Origin: Rhizobium terrae
Lineage (GTDB): Bacteria; Pseudomonadota; Alphaproteobacteria; Rhizobiales; Rhizobiaceae
NCBI RefSeq assembly: GCF_003425685.1
Contig: NZ_QJKM01000011.1
Location: forward strand, 213,852 to 277,851
DNA length: 64,000 nucleotides
Direction of reading: 5' to 3'
Positions 1-8,666 of the stretch are shown piece by piece. The notes beneath the pieces are model-generated. The model saw only the letters and a list, made by a program, of their open reading frames with translations. It made no database searches and was not told the DNA's origin. Both the position numbers and the translations under genes were made by a program. Within the stretch, counting starts at the first letter, position 1, and every line of letters begins with the position of its first letter.

Positions 1-569
1 CTTTCGAAGGCATCGAAACAAGCCTTGCCGCGTCGGCCGGAATTTTCCTCGGGCCGGAATATCATTTCGACCTCACCCGGCCGGGCATCGCGCTTTATGG
101 CGGCGAGGCCGTCGTCGCCGCGCCGAACCCGATGAAGCCGGTCGCGAAGGCCGAGGCGCGCATCATCCAGATCCGCGATGCGAAGAAGGGCGAGACGGTG
201 AGCTATGGCGGCACCTACCAGCTTGCCCGCGACAGCCGGCTCGCCATCGTGTCGGTCGGCTACGCGGACGGTTATCTGCGCTCGCTGTCCGGTTCCGGCG
301 TGCCGCTGCGACAGACGGTGAAGGACGGCGCCTTCGGTTTTGCAGCCGGCAGAAAGGTGCCGGTGATCGGCCGCATCACCATGGACCTGACGATCTTCGA
401 CGTTACCGACATTCCCGAAAAGGAGATCCGCACCGGCGATTATGTCGAACTCTTCGGCGAGAACATCGCCCTCGACGATGTCGCCCGCGCCGCCGGCACG
501 ATCGGCTACGAACTCCTGACGAGCCTCGGCCTGCGCCACGAGCGGCGGTATATCTATCCGGACGAGTGA
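1..569 (+). CDS. alr: Alanine racemase, C-terminal part (5' end outside window)
   Basis: The frame is open from the first base of the window to the stop at 567-569, about 189 residues. Alanine racemase is a cytosolic PLP enzyme that interconverts L- and D-alanine for peptidoglycan. Visible family marks are RPGIALYG, then SYGGTY, which carries the second catalytic tyrosine of the C-terminal beta domain, then GYADGY and GRITMDL near the substrate carboxylate site. The N-terminal barrel with the PLP lysine lies upstream and cannot be checked. A toxin-antitoxin pair and radA follow on the same strand. The family call is firm; catabolic (dadX) versus biosynthetic (alr) role is inferred from the core-gene context. 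Confidence 0.93.
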   Translation, partial: FEGIETSLAASAGIFLGPEYHFDLTRPGIALYGGEAVVAAPNPMKPVAKAEARIIQIRDAKKGETVSYGGTYQLARDSRLAIVSVGYADGYLRSLSGSGVPLRQTVKDGAFGFAAGRKVPVIGRITMDLTIFDVTDIPEKEIRTGDYVELFGENIALDDVARAAGTIGYELLTSLGLRHERRYIYPDE

Positions 570-637
570 ACATGGCGGCACGCCCCCTCTTGGAAGCAGA
601 AAAATGTCGTGCTAAAAGAGAACAAAAGGAGATCGAA

Positions 638-895
638 ATGACCGAGATCCATCTCAGCGAGAAGGACCGAGCCTTCATTGAAGAGCAGGTGAAGGCTGGC
701 CTTTATAAGGACGCCGACGAGGTCGTTGCGGCAGGCTTGAGCCGTCTCGGAAGCGAGAACGAATTATTGCGTGAAATGATCGCTGAGGCGGACGCTCAGT
801 TCGAACGAGGGGATTATCACACTTTCACAACGGCCGATGCCCTTGCCGATTCCATCATCGAACGGGGGATGCGGATATTAAACCGAAAGAGCTGA
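638..895 (+). CDS. parD: ParD-like type II antitoxin
   Basis: The protein has 85 residues. It begins with a short beta strand (TEIHLSEKDRAFIEEQVKAG) and continues YKDADEVVAAGLSRL, the ribbon-helix-helix pattern of ParD/CopG antitoxins. The acidic C-terminal half would wrap the toxin. I chose the ATG at 638 because AAAGGAG lies just upstream; a longer frame from a GTG at 566 overlaps the alr stop and adds a non-conserved leader. Its 3' end overlaps the toxin frame. ParD proteins neutralise ParE and repress their own promoter as a family property; no clear operator was found here. Confidence 0.83.
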   Translation: MTEIHLSEKDRAFIEEQVKAGLYKDADEVVAAGLSRLGSENELLREMIAEADAQFERGDYHTFTTADALADSIIERGMRILNRKS

Positions 896-1188
896 CCTAT
901 TCCCCGCTCGCAGATCAGGACCTCCTCGATATCTTTGTCTACATTGCCGCCGAAGACCCGGTCGCCGCATCGCGCTTTATCCGCGACCTGACCAGAAAGA
1001 TTGAATGGATTGCGCTGAGCGGCTTTCCAGGTGTTCCCCGCAACGAGCTTTCTCCGGGACTGAAGGCACTGCCCTATCGCAACCGATGCATCTATTTCCG
1101 GACGACCGAAAAGACGGTGCGCATACTGCGCGTCCTGCATGGTCATCAAGACGTCTCCTCCGGCCATTTCAAAACCGACGAAACCTGA
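877..1188 (+). CDS. parE: ParE/RelE-family toxin, start codon uncertain
   Basis: Frame 1 encodes a typical ParE-fold toxin: YSPLADQDLLDIFVYIA, then AASRFIRDL, then ELSPGLKALPYRNRCIYF, then VRILRVLHGHQDV, ending at TGA 1186-1188. ParE toxins are known gyrase poisons, although related RelE members cut mRNA. No ATG, GTG or TTG opens this frame upstream of the conserved part. The most plausible initiators are ATT at 877, used for the coordinates, or CTG at 892, reached by coupling from the overlapping antitoxin stop at 893-895. A base lost near the start is an alternative. The gene body is intact, and radA begins five bases after its stop. Confidence 0.72.
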   Translation: MKPKELTYSPLADQDLLDIFVYIAAEDPVAASRFIRDLTRKIEWIALSGFPGVPRNELSPGLKALPYRNRCIYFRTTEKTVRILRVLHGHQDVSSGHFKTDET

Positions 1189-1193
1189 CCCCC

Positions 1194-2597
1194 ATGGCAA
1201 AACCAAAGACCCAATTCGTGTGCCAGAACTGCGGCACGGTGCACAGCCGCTGGGCCGGCAAATGCGATGGCTGCGGCGAGTGGAACACCATCGTCGAGGA
1301 AGACCCGATGGGCGGCATCGGCGCGGGCCCCGGCAAGGTGCCGAAAAAGGGTCGCGCGGTGGCGCTCACCACGCTTTCCGGCGAGACCGAGGAAGCGCCG
1401 CGCGTTTACACCGGCATTTCCGAACTCGACCGGGCGACCGGCGGCGGTTTCGTGCGCGGTTCTGCGGTGCTGGTTGGCGGCGATCCCGGCATCGGCAAGT
1501 CGACGCTCCTGATGCAGGCCGCAGCCGCCCTTTCCCGCCGTGGCCACAGGATCATCTATGTCTCGGGCGAAGAGGCGGTGGCGCAGGTGCGCCTGCGCGC
1601 CCAGCGCCTCGGCGCCGCCGATTCGGACGTGCTGCTTGCGGCCGAAACCAATGTCGAAGACATCCTCGCCACGATTTCCGACGGCAAGCGGCCGGACCTC
1701 GTCATCATCGACTCGATCCAGACGCTGTGGAGCGACACGGCCGATTCGGCGCCCGGCACCGTCACCCAGGTGCGCACCGGCGTGCAGGCGATGATCCGTT
1801 TCGCCAAGCAGACAGGTGCCGCCATGGTTCTCGTCGGCCACGTCACCAAAGAAGGCCAGATCGCCGGGCCGCGCGTCGTCGAGCACATGGTCGATGCCGT
1901 TCTCTATTTCGAGGGCGACCGCGGCCATCACTATCGCATCCTGCGCACCGTCAAGAACCGGTTCGGCCCGACCGACGAGATCGGGGTTTTCGAAATGTCG
2001 GACAAGGGGCTTCGCGAGGTCTCGAATCCCTCCGAGCTTTTCCTCGGCGAACGCAACGCGAAATCGCCGGGCGCCGCCGTCTTTGCCGGCATGGAAGGCA
2101 CGCGGCCGGTGCTGGTCGAAGTGCAGGCGCTGGTCGCGCCGACCTCGCTCGGCACGCCGCGCCGCGCGGTTGTCGGCTGGGACTCGTCGCGGCTGTCGAT
2201 GATCCTTGCGGTGCTGGAAGCCCATTGCGGCGTCAGACTCGGCCAGCACGACGTGTATCTGAACGTGGCAGGCGGCTATCGCATCTCCGAACCGGCGGCA
2301 GACCTCGCGGTCGCTTCGGCGCTGGTCTCGTCGCTTGCCGGCCTTGCCCTGCCCGCCGATTGCGTTTATTTCGGCGAAATCAGCCTCTCGGGCGCGGTGC
2401 GGCCGGTTTCACAGACCGCCCAGCGCCTCAAGGAGGCCGAAAAGCTCGGTTTTGCAGGCGCGATGCTGCCGGCCAGCTCCGCCGAAATGCCGAAGGGCAC
2501 GAACGGACGCTGGGTCGCTGTGGAGGACCTGCCGGACCTGGTGTCGCGGATTGCCGGTTCTGTGAGGAAGCTGGGACAAACGGCGGAAGATGATTGA
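1194..2597 (+). CDS. radA: DNA repair protein RadA (Sms)
   Basis: The product has 467 residues, the usual RadA length. A C4 zinc finger sits at the N-terminus (C10, C13, C24, C27), followed by a RecA-like ATPase core with Walker A GGDPGIGKST near residues 95-104 and the RadA-specific KNRFG motif near 253. The C-terminal third is a Lon-protease-like domain (P-loop-free). RadA is a branch-migration helicase acting with RecA on recombination intermediates. The ATG at 1194 gives the standard start MAKPKTQFVCQNCG; a longer frame is only read-through of the upstream toxin region. cvpA and purF follow on the same strand. Confidence 0.97.
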   Translation: MAKPKTQFVCQNCGTVHSRWAGKCDGCGEWNTIVEEDPMGGIGAGPGKVPKKGRAVALTTLSGETEEAPRVYTGISELDRATGGGFVRGSAVLVGGDPGIGKSTLLMQAAAALSRRGHRIIYVSGEEAVAQVRLRAQRLGAADSDVLLAAETNVEDILATISDGKRPDLVIIDSIQTLWSDTADSAPGTVTQVRTGVQAMIRFAKQTGAAMVLVGHVTKEGQIAGPRVVEHMVDAVLYFEGDRGHHYRILRTVKNRFGPTDEIGVFEMSDKGLREVSNPSELFLGERNAKSPGAAVFAGMEGTRPVLVEVQALVAPTSLGTPRRAVVGWDSSRLSMILAVLEAHCGVRLGQHDVYLNVAGGYRISEPAADLAVASALVSSLAGLALPADCVYFGEISLSGAVRPVSQTAQRLKEAEKLGFAGAMLPASSAEMPKGTNGRWVAVEDLPDLVSRIAGSVRKLGQTAEDD

Positions 2598-2684
2598 TCT
2601 TCCGTTAACAGGCCCGCTGATGTATGACGGCTGCCATGAGCGGGATGCCTGCCCTGAGGGCGGCGAGTCTGGAGTAGTTCATTT

Positions 2685-3272
2685 ATGCCCATCACGATTT
2701 TCGACGGTATCGTCATCGGTGTGACGCTGTTTTCCGCCGTTCTCGCCATGGTTCGCGGTTTTTCGCGGGAGGTGCTGTCGATCGCAAGCTGGGTGGGCTC
2801 CGTCGCCGCCGCCTATTATCTTTATCCGCTGCTCCTGCCCTATGCGAAGAACTATACCGCCGACGACCGGATTGCGATCGCCGGATCGGCCGGCGTGATC
2901 TTCATCGTGGCGCTGATCGTCATTTCGTTCATCACCACCCGCATTGCCGATTTCATCATCGACAGCCGCATCGGCGCGCTGGACCGCACGCTGGGCTTCC
3001 TCTTCGGCGCGGCCCGCGGCATCCTGCTTCTGGTCGTCGCCGTCGCCTTCTGGAACTGGCTGGTCGATGCGCGTTCGCAGCCGGCCTGGGTGACGCAGGC
3101 AAAATCCAAGCCTTTCCTCGATACGCTGGTCGCCCGTCTCGAAGCGATCCTGCCTGACGATATCGAGCCGCAGATCCGCGCCCGCATCCTCGGCCGCGAT
3201 GCCGCCCCTGCAGATGGAGCGCCGGCACAGGATCAGCCGGCTGCCGACGACGCGCCTGCGACAAATAATTGA
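2685..3272 (+). CDS. cvpA: CvpA family inner-membrane protein
   Basis: The 195-residue protein starts MPITIFDGIVIGVTLFSAVL and has four hydrophobic segments in the first 125 residues. It includes the CvpA pattern LAMVRGFSREVLSIASWVGS and a conserved glycine-rich stretch (GALDRTLGFLFGAARG). The tail is polar and rich in Ala, Pro and Asp. CvpA was first linked to colicin V export, and its general role in envelope homeostasis remains vague. Position directly upstream of purF matches the classic cvpA-purF arrangement of many proteobacteria. GGAG precedes the ATG. Confidence 0.9.
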   Translation: MPITIFDGIVIGVTLFSAVLAMVRGFSREVLSIASWVGSVAAAYYLYPLLLPYAKNYTADDRIAIAGSAGVIFIVALIVISFITTRIADFIIDSRIGALDRTLGFLFGAARGILLLVVAVAFWNWLVDARSQPAWVTQAKSKPFLDTLVARLEAILPDDIEPQIRARILGRDAAPADGAPAQDQPAADDAPATNN

Positions 3273-3425
3273 CAGGATCTTGCGCTTGATGCGGCGCAAA
3301 ACGTCACCATTTGTGATATCATTCGCATCCAAGTGAGAAACAGGCTGGTTTCCGGGGAGAAGATCCCCGGCCGGCCTTTCCATTTTTCCGAAACGGACAC
3401 GTTGTCCAGAAGGATAAGGGCCAAG

Positions 3426-4928
3426 ATGAGTGAGCCGGTTTCCGAGACGTTCGACCACAAAAGCGTCAACGAATGGGATTTCGATACACTTCGCGAAGAA
3501 TGCGGCGTTTTCGGCATTCTCGGACATCCCGATGCGGCGACCTTGACGGCGCTCGGCCTGCACGCCCTGCAGCACCGCGGCCAGGAAGCGGCCGGCATCG
3601 TCTCCTTCGACGGGCTGCGCTTTCATTCCGAACGCCGCATGGGCCTTGTCGGCGACCATTACACGGACCCCGCGACGCTCGCCAAACTGCCCGGCAATAT
3701 CGCCATCGGCCATAACCGCTATTCCACCACCGGCGAAGTGGCGCTGCGCAACGTGCAGCCGCTGTTTGCCGAACTGGAAGTCGGCGGCATCGCGATCGCC
3801 CATAACGGCAATTTCACCAACGGCCTGACGCATCGCCGCCAGCTCATCGCCGGCGGCGCCATCTGCCAGTCCACCTCGGATACCGAAGTCGTTCTCCATC
3901 TCATCGCCCGCTCCCGCTACACGTCCACCGCCGACCGCTTCATCGACGCGATCCGGCAGATGGAAGGCGGGTACTCGATGCTGGCGATAACCCGCACCAA
4001 GCTGATCGCGGCGCGCGATCCCACCGGCATCCGGCCGCTGGTCATGGGCGAACTCGACGGCAAGCCGATCTTCTGCTCGGAAACCTGCGCGCTCGACATC
4101 ATTGGCGCCAAATTCGTCCGCGACGTCGAAAACGGCGAGGTCATCATCTGCGAGATCCAGCCGGACGGCTCGATCTCCATCGATGCACGGAAAGCCGGCA
4201 ACGGCCAGCCGGAGCGACTGTGTCTGTTCGAATACGTCTATTTCGCCCGGCCCGATTCCGTCGTCGGCGGCCGCAGCGTCTACGTGGCGCGCAAGAACAT
4301 GGGTATCAATCTCGCCAAGGAATCGCCGGTCGATGCCGATGTCGTCGTGCCGGTGCCGGATGGCGGCACGCCGGCAGCGCTGGGTTATGCGCAGGAAAGC
4401 GGCATTCCGTTCGAATACGGCATCATCCGCAACCATTATGTCGGCCGCACCTTCATCGAGCCGACCCAGCAGATCCGCGCCTTCGGCGTCAAGCTGAAGC
4501 ATTCCGCCAACCGGGCGATGATCGAGGGCAAGCGCGTCATCCTGGTCGACGATTCCATCGTGCGCGGTACGACCTCGCTGAAGATCGTGCGGATGATCCG
4601 TGACGCCGGCGCGAAGGAAGTGCATATCCGCGTCGCAAGCCCGATGATCTACTATCCGGATTTCTACGGCATCGACACACCGGATCGCGACAAGCTGCTC
4701 GCCAACCAGTATGACAGCCTCGAAGCCATGTGCCGATATATCGGCGCGGACTCGCTGGAATTCCTGTCGATCAACGGCCTTTACCGCGCCGTCGGCGGCG
4801 AGGACCGCAACGACGCCCGCCCGCAGTTCACCGACCACTATTTCACCGGCGACTACCCCACCCGCCTGCTCGACAAGGACGGCGAGACGATGGGGCGCAA
4901 GGTTTCGGTGCTCGCCAGCAACGGGTGA
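3426..4928 (+). CDS. purF: Amidophosphoribosyltransferase, first step of purine synthesis
   Basis: The 500-residue enzyme converts PRPP and glutamine to phosphoribosylamine. The N-terminal Ntn glutaminase nucleophile is C26 in EECGVFGILGH, so a 25-residue propeptide must be removed, as in the Bacillus-type enzymes. The PRPP-binding loop VILVDDSIVRGTTS starts near residue 371. Also visible are HNRYSTTG and AHNGNFTN for glutamine binding. The ATG at 3426 follows AAGGATAAGGGCC; a longer frame to 3333 adds an unconserved leader. A large inverted repeat follows the stop. Confidence 0.97.
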   Translation: MSEPVSETFDHKSVNEWDFDTLREECGVFGILGHPDAATLTALGLHALQHRGQEAAGIVSFDGLRFHSERRMGLVGDHYTDPATLAKLPGNIAIGHNRYSTTGEVALRNVQPLFAELEVGGIAIAHNGNFTNGLTHRRQLIAGGAICQSTSDTEVVLHLIARSRYTSTADRFIDAIRQMEGGYSMLAITRTKLIAARDPTGIRPLVMGELDGKPIFCSETCALDIIGAKFVRDVENGEVIICEIQPDGSISIDARKAGNGQPERLCLFEYVYFARPDSVVGGRSVYVARKNMGINLAKESPVDADVVVPVPDGGTPAALGYAQESGIPFEYGIIRNHYVGRTFIEPTQQIRAFGVKLKHSANRAMIEGKRVILVDDSIVRGTTSLKIVRMIRDAGAKEVHIRVASPMIYYPDFYGIDTPDRDKLLANQYDSLEAMCRYIGADSLEFLSINGLYRAVGGEDRNDARPQFTDHYFTGDYPTRLLDKDGETMGRKVSVLASNG

Positions 4929-4972
4929 GACGAAATGAAACAGCGTGGCTGTTCGGGGTCGGCCCTCAGTCT

Positions 4973-5092
4973 TCCGTCATTCCTGTGCTTGCCACAGGAA
5001 TCCAGCCACGGCGCGTCTGCGCCGTGAAAGACTCTTTCGCGCCCAAGGACTTGCGCGCACTGGATCCCTGTGACAAGCACAGGGATGACGGA
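4973..5092 (+). repeat. 120-bp intergenic inverted-repeat element
   Basis: A 33-base arm at 4973-5005 (begins TCCGTCATTCCTGTGCTTG) is repeated inverted at 5060-5092 with three mismatches. Between them is a smaller hairpin, CACGGCGC/GCGCCGTG. This is the architecture of the mobile palindromic intergenic elements of Rhizobiales. It sits just past purF, where the transcript would fold into a long stem that could end or stabilise the mRNA. Confidence 0.75.
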
Positions 5093-5200
5093 GGTAGGGA
5101 TAACCGCTTGCCGGAAAAGTGACTGCCCCGCCCTGCGTGAAGGTTGCCCGCGATCTGGTTGCGGCTACCCGATATTGCGGTTCGAAATGGGAAAAATGCA

Positions 5201-5941
5201 ATGAACATCGATCTGAAGGGCAGGATCGCGCTGGTGACCGGCGCGTCGCGGGGCATCGGCTATTTCACGGCGCTCGAACTCGCCAAGGCCGGCGCGCATG
5301 TGATCGCCACCGCCCGTACGGTCGGCGGTCTCGAAGAGCTCGACGACGCGATCAAGGCGGCGGGCGGCACGGCGACCCTCGTTCCCTTCGACATCACCGA
5401 CATGGTTGCGATCGACCGGCTCGGCGCCTCGATCTTCGAGCGCTGGGGCAAGCTCGACATCCTCGTGGCGAATGCCGGCATTCTCGGCGTCATCTCGCCG
5501 CTCGGCCATATCGAGGCGAAGGTGTTCGAAAAGGTGATGACCACCAACGTCATCGCCACGTGGCGGCTGATTCGCTCGGTCGAACCGCTGCTGACCAAAT
5601 CCGACGCCGGCCGGGCGCTGATCCTGTCGTCCGGCGTCGCCTCGAAGGCGCCGGCCTTCTGGGGCGCCTATTCGATCTCCAAGGCGGCGGTCGAGAACAT
5701 GGCCCGCATCTGGGCGGCCGAGACCGACCACACGCCGCTCAAGGTCAACATCGTCAATCCCGGCGCCACCCGCACCGCGATGCGCGCCCAGGCAATGCCG
5801 GGCGAAGACCCGGAAACGCTGCCACCTCCATCGGAAGTGGCCGAAAAAATCCTCTTCCTCGCCTCCCCGGAGCTTCAGGACACAGGGCGCCTGTTCGTGG
5901 TGCGCGAAAACAAGTTCGTGGATTTCCGGGCACCGGAGTGA
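5201..5941 (+). CDS. SDR-family NAD(P)-dependent oxidoreductase
   Basis: This 246-residue classical short-chain dehydrogenase has TGASRGIG at residues 13-20, NAGI of the core strand, a serine in LSSG, and YSISK as the catalytic Tyr-x3-Lys. The tail PGATRTAMRAQAMPGED is typical of the subgroup found next to purF in rhizobia. Substrate is not predictable. I chose the ATG at 5201 (MNIDLKGRIALVTGAS) because the frame extension upstream reads through the repeat-rich spacer. It is likely transcribed separately from purF. Confidence 0.88.
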   Translation: MNIDLKGRIALVTGASRGIGYFTALELAKAGAHVIATARTVGGLEELDDAIKAAGGTATLVPFDITDMVAIDRLGASIFERWGKLDILVANAGILGVISPLGHIEAKVFEKVMTTNVIATWRLIRSVEPLLTKSDAGRALILSSGVASKAPAFWGAYSISKAAVENMARIWAAETDHTPLKVNIVNPGATRTAMRAQAMPGEDPETLPPPSEVAEKILFLASPELQDTGRLFVVRENKFVDFRAPE

Positions 5942-6052
5942 GGCGCGCTCGGGCGAAGCCCGGGCCATCGATCCGGCGAATCGATTGCAGCGCCGAACGG
6001 CCTGAGCGAAAGGCCAGCGCGGCCGGGTGAGGCTTCATGGCTCCATTACAGC

Positions 6053-6451
6053 CTAATCAGGGACGTCATCCACCTTCTGGTTCAGCCTTTCGGCATGCCT
6101 CTGCAGGCTTTCGCTCAACCTGCGCAGCTGTTCCTCGTCCAGCTTCTCGATGCCGATGAATTCGTTTGCGGCGTGGCTCGAAAGGATCAGTTCATCGAGC
6201 TTCGCTTGCACCGCCTCGCTGTCCCGGTTCTGCGAGTTCTGCAGCACGAAGACCATCAGAAAGGTGATGATCGTCGTGCCGGTATTGATCACCAGTTGCC
6301 AGGTCTCCGAAAAGCCGAACAGCGGACCGCTGACACCCCAGACGGCGACCAGGACGACGGCAGCCACGAAGGTGGCCGGCTTTCCCGACCAGGAGGCGAC
6401 GGTGCTCGAAAAGATATCGAAGATGTTGTGGCGTTTGTCCTGACCGACCAT
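6053..6451 (-). CDS. Low-affinity iron permease family protein
   Basis: A 132-residue protein with two hydrophobic segments (FVAAVVLVAVWGVSGPLFGF and NTGTTIITFLMVFVLQ) followed by QNSQNRDSEAVQAKLDELI. This matches the bacterial branch of the low-affinity iron permease family (PF04120), related to part of yeast Fet4. Transport activity is unproven for these short bacterial members. The first 46 codons of the longer frame look non-coding, so I start at ATG 6451 (MVGQDKRHNIFDIF). The C-terminus is charged and probably coiled. Confidence 0.8.
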   Translation of the reverse strand: MVGQDKRHNIFDIFSSTVASWSGKPATFVAAVVLVAVWGVSGPLFGFSETWQLVINTGTTIITFLMVFVLQNSQNRDSEAVQAKLDELILSSHAANEFIGIEKLDEEQLRRLSESLQRHAERLNQKVDDVPD

Positions 6452-6626
6452 GTCGCATGCATCCGCGCTTTTTGGAATGGTGCCAGTCAACGTGCAAGCG
6501 GCGAGATCGATCCCGGCCACCGGCGCACCCGCTTCGTTGAATACCCCATGTATGGAGTTTGGATTTCCCCTATGATGCCCCGCCTGCAACAGGGAAGCAG
6601 GCTTTCATTCCTTGGGGGAAATTCTG

Positions 6627-7007
6627 ATGAGAAACATTGCTTTCTACTTCTTCGGCGCGGCGGTGCTCTGTGTCACCGTCGGCATGTTCTGGGGCATTCA
6701 GATGGGGATCGTCCACGATCACACGATGGCGCCAGCACACGCGCATCTCAATCTGGTCGGCTGGACGACCATGGGTCTTTTCGGCCTCTACTACACGGTC
6801 ACGCCCGGCGCCGCCGAGACGATGCTTGCGAAAGTGCATTTCGCTCTTGCGGCGCTCGGCGTGCTCTGTCTCGTGCCGGGCATTGCGATGTCCGTATCGG
6901 GCGGAAGCGAAGGGCTTGCCATAGTCGGCTCGCTTCTCACCGCCGGCTCCATGCTGATCTTCCTCGTCACCGTCTTCAGGAACGGCATCGGCCGCAAGAC
7001 GGCCTGA
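6627..7007 (+). CDS. Small membrane protein resembling heme-copper oxidase subunit I helices
   Basis: A 126-residue, four-helix membrane protein. It carries APAHAHLNLVGW, the kind of histidine-containing helix seen in cbb3-type oxidase subunit I (CcoN) and related NnrS-like proteins, then a second helix pair. It is far too short for an oxidase and has no obvious complement of heme ligands. Such short relatives are common in rhizobia as conserved hypotheticals. The ATG at 6627 follows GGGGGA at good spacing; an in-frame TTG at 6612 overlaps that site and is less likely. Confidence 0.7.
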   Translation: MRNIAFYFFGAAVLCVTVGMFWGIQMGIVHDHTMAPAHAHLNLVGWTTMGLFGLYYTVTPGAAETMLAKVHFALAALGVLCLVPGIAMSVSGGSEGLAIVGSLLTAGSMLIFLVTVFRNGIGRKTA

Positions 7008-7247
7008 GCCGGGCTTGATCACATCCGGCGCGGGTACGGGAGTTGGCTGCGGGGCCTTGACCAAATCCCGCGCCCGCGCCATAACCTCCTCCATGAAAAC
7101 GGCGATTTCCATTTGCGGGATCATTATTCGCTAGCGTTTGCGCTGGCCCGGCCGTTTTCGTCTCTTGAAAAGCCTTGAAGACAAACGACCCGGTCCGGCG
7201 GCTGGTTGCTCGTGGCCGCTTTCCATGCAAGGTTTTGGGAGATTTCG

Positions 7248-8633
7248 ATGGGCGCCTCGCTCAAGTTCTACAACACGCTGACCCGCGAAAAGACGGCATT
7301 TTTGCCGATCGACCCCAAGAACGTGCGCATGTATGTCTGCGGTCCAACGGTCTACGACTATGCCCATATCGGCAATGCGCGCCCGGCGATCGTCTTCGAC
7401 GTGCTCTACCGGCTGCTGCAGCATGTCTATGGTGAGGCCCATGTCACCTATGCCCGCAACATCACCGACGTCGACGACAAGATCAATACCCGCGCCCTGC
7501 GCGACCATCCGGGCCTGCCGCTCAACGAGGCGATCCGTGCGGTGACCGAAAAGACCGAGACGCAGTATCATCAGGATGTTGCAGCGCTCGGCTGCCTGGA
7601 GCCGAATGTCGAGCCGCGCGCCACCGACAACATACCCCAGATGGTCGAGATCATCGAAAAGCTGATCGCCCGCGGCCACGCCTATGTGGCGGCCGGCGAA
7701 GTGCTGTTCGATACGAAGTCGATGCTCGATTACGGCCAGCTTTCCAAGCGGCCGCTCGACGAGCAGCAGGCCGGCGCCCGCGTCGCGGTCGATGCGCACA
7801 AGAAGAACCCGGGCGATTTCGTGCTGTGGAAGCTTTCCTCCCACAACGAGCCCGGCTGGGAAAGCCCCTGGGGCCGCGGCCGGCCGGGCTGGCATATCGA
7901 ATGCTCGGCGATGAGCCAGCGTTATCTCGGCGAGGTATTCGACATCCATGGCGGCGGACTGGACCTGATCTTCCCGCACCACGAGAACGAGATCGCCCAG
8001 TCGCGCTGCGCCCACGGCACGCAAGTGATGGCGAACGTCTGGATGCACAACGGCTTCGTGCAGGTCGAGGGCCGCAAGATGTCGAAATCCGAGGGCAATT
8101 TCATCACCATCCACGACCTGCTTGAGACCGAGACCTTCGGCGGCCGCAAGTGGCCGGGCGACGTGCTCAGGCTTGCCATGCTGATGACCCACTATCGCGA
8201 GCCGATCGACTTTTCGGTGAAGCGGCTGGAAGAGGCCGAACGTCTCCTCGCCAAATGGCCGGCCGGCGATCCGGGTGATGCGGAGCCGTCGGAAGCGGTG
8301 CTGGAGGCCCTTGGCGACGACCTCAACACGGTCGCGGCGGTGCAGGCGCTGCATGCGCTGGCGCAGGAAGCCAATGCCGACAAGTCGCGCCTGCCGGAGT
8401 TCGCAGCAAGCGCGGCCCTGCTCGGCGTATTGCCCAAAAAGGCGGAAGTGGACGAAGCCGTCGCCTCCGCGATCGATGCGCTGGTCGCCATGCGGCTCGA
8501 AATGCTGAAAGCGAAGAACTTCGCCGAGGCCGACCGCATCCGCAACGAATTGTCAGAAAAAGGCATCCAGCTGAAGGATGGCAAAGACCCGGCGACCGGA
8601 GAACGCGTGACGACCTGGGAGCTGAAGCGCTAA
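7248..8633 (+). CDS. cysS: Cysteinyl-tRNA synthetase
   Basis: The 461-residue class I synthetase charges tRNA-Cys. The zinc-binding CGPTVYDYAHIGNARP begins at C31 and contains the HIGH-type signature HIGN. KMSKS is at 277-281, and the C-terminal DALR-like region ends LKDGKDPATGERVTTWELKR. Start ATG 7248 gives MGASLKFYNTLTREK, as expected for alphaproteobacterial CysS; the 14 extra upstream codons are not conserved in type. A VOC protein gene follows 33 bases later. Confidence 0.97.
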   Translation: MGASLKFYNTLTREKTAFLPIDPKNVRMYVCGPTVYDYAHIGNARPAIVFDVLYRLLQHVYGEAHVTYARNITDVDDKINTRALRDHPGLPLNEAIRAVTEKTETQYHQDVAALGCLEPNVEPRATDNIPQMVEIIEKLIARGHAYVAAGEVLFDTKSMLDYGQLSKRPLDEQQAGARVAVDAHKKNPGDFVLWKLSSHNEPGWESPWGRGRPGWHIECSAMSQRYLGEVFDIHGGGLDLIFPHHENEIAQSRCAHGTQVMANVWMHNGFVQVEGRKMSKSEGNFITIHDLLETETFGGRKWPGDVLRLAMLMTHYREPIDFSVKRLEEAERLLAKWPAGDPGDAEPSEAVLEALGDDLNTVAAVQALHALAQEANADKSRLPEFAASAALLGVLPKKAEVDEAVASAIDALVAMRLEMLKAKNFAEADRIRNELSEKGIQLKDGKDPATGERVTTWELKR

Positions 8634-8666
8634 GCTTCGGCTCACGAACCGACGAAGGAGGAAGAC

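Noticed and set aside
2679..4838. 719-codon minus-strand frame opposite cvpA and purF
   Set aside because: It is a shadow of two certain genes and has no domain or ribosome site.
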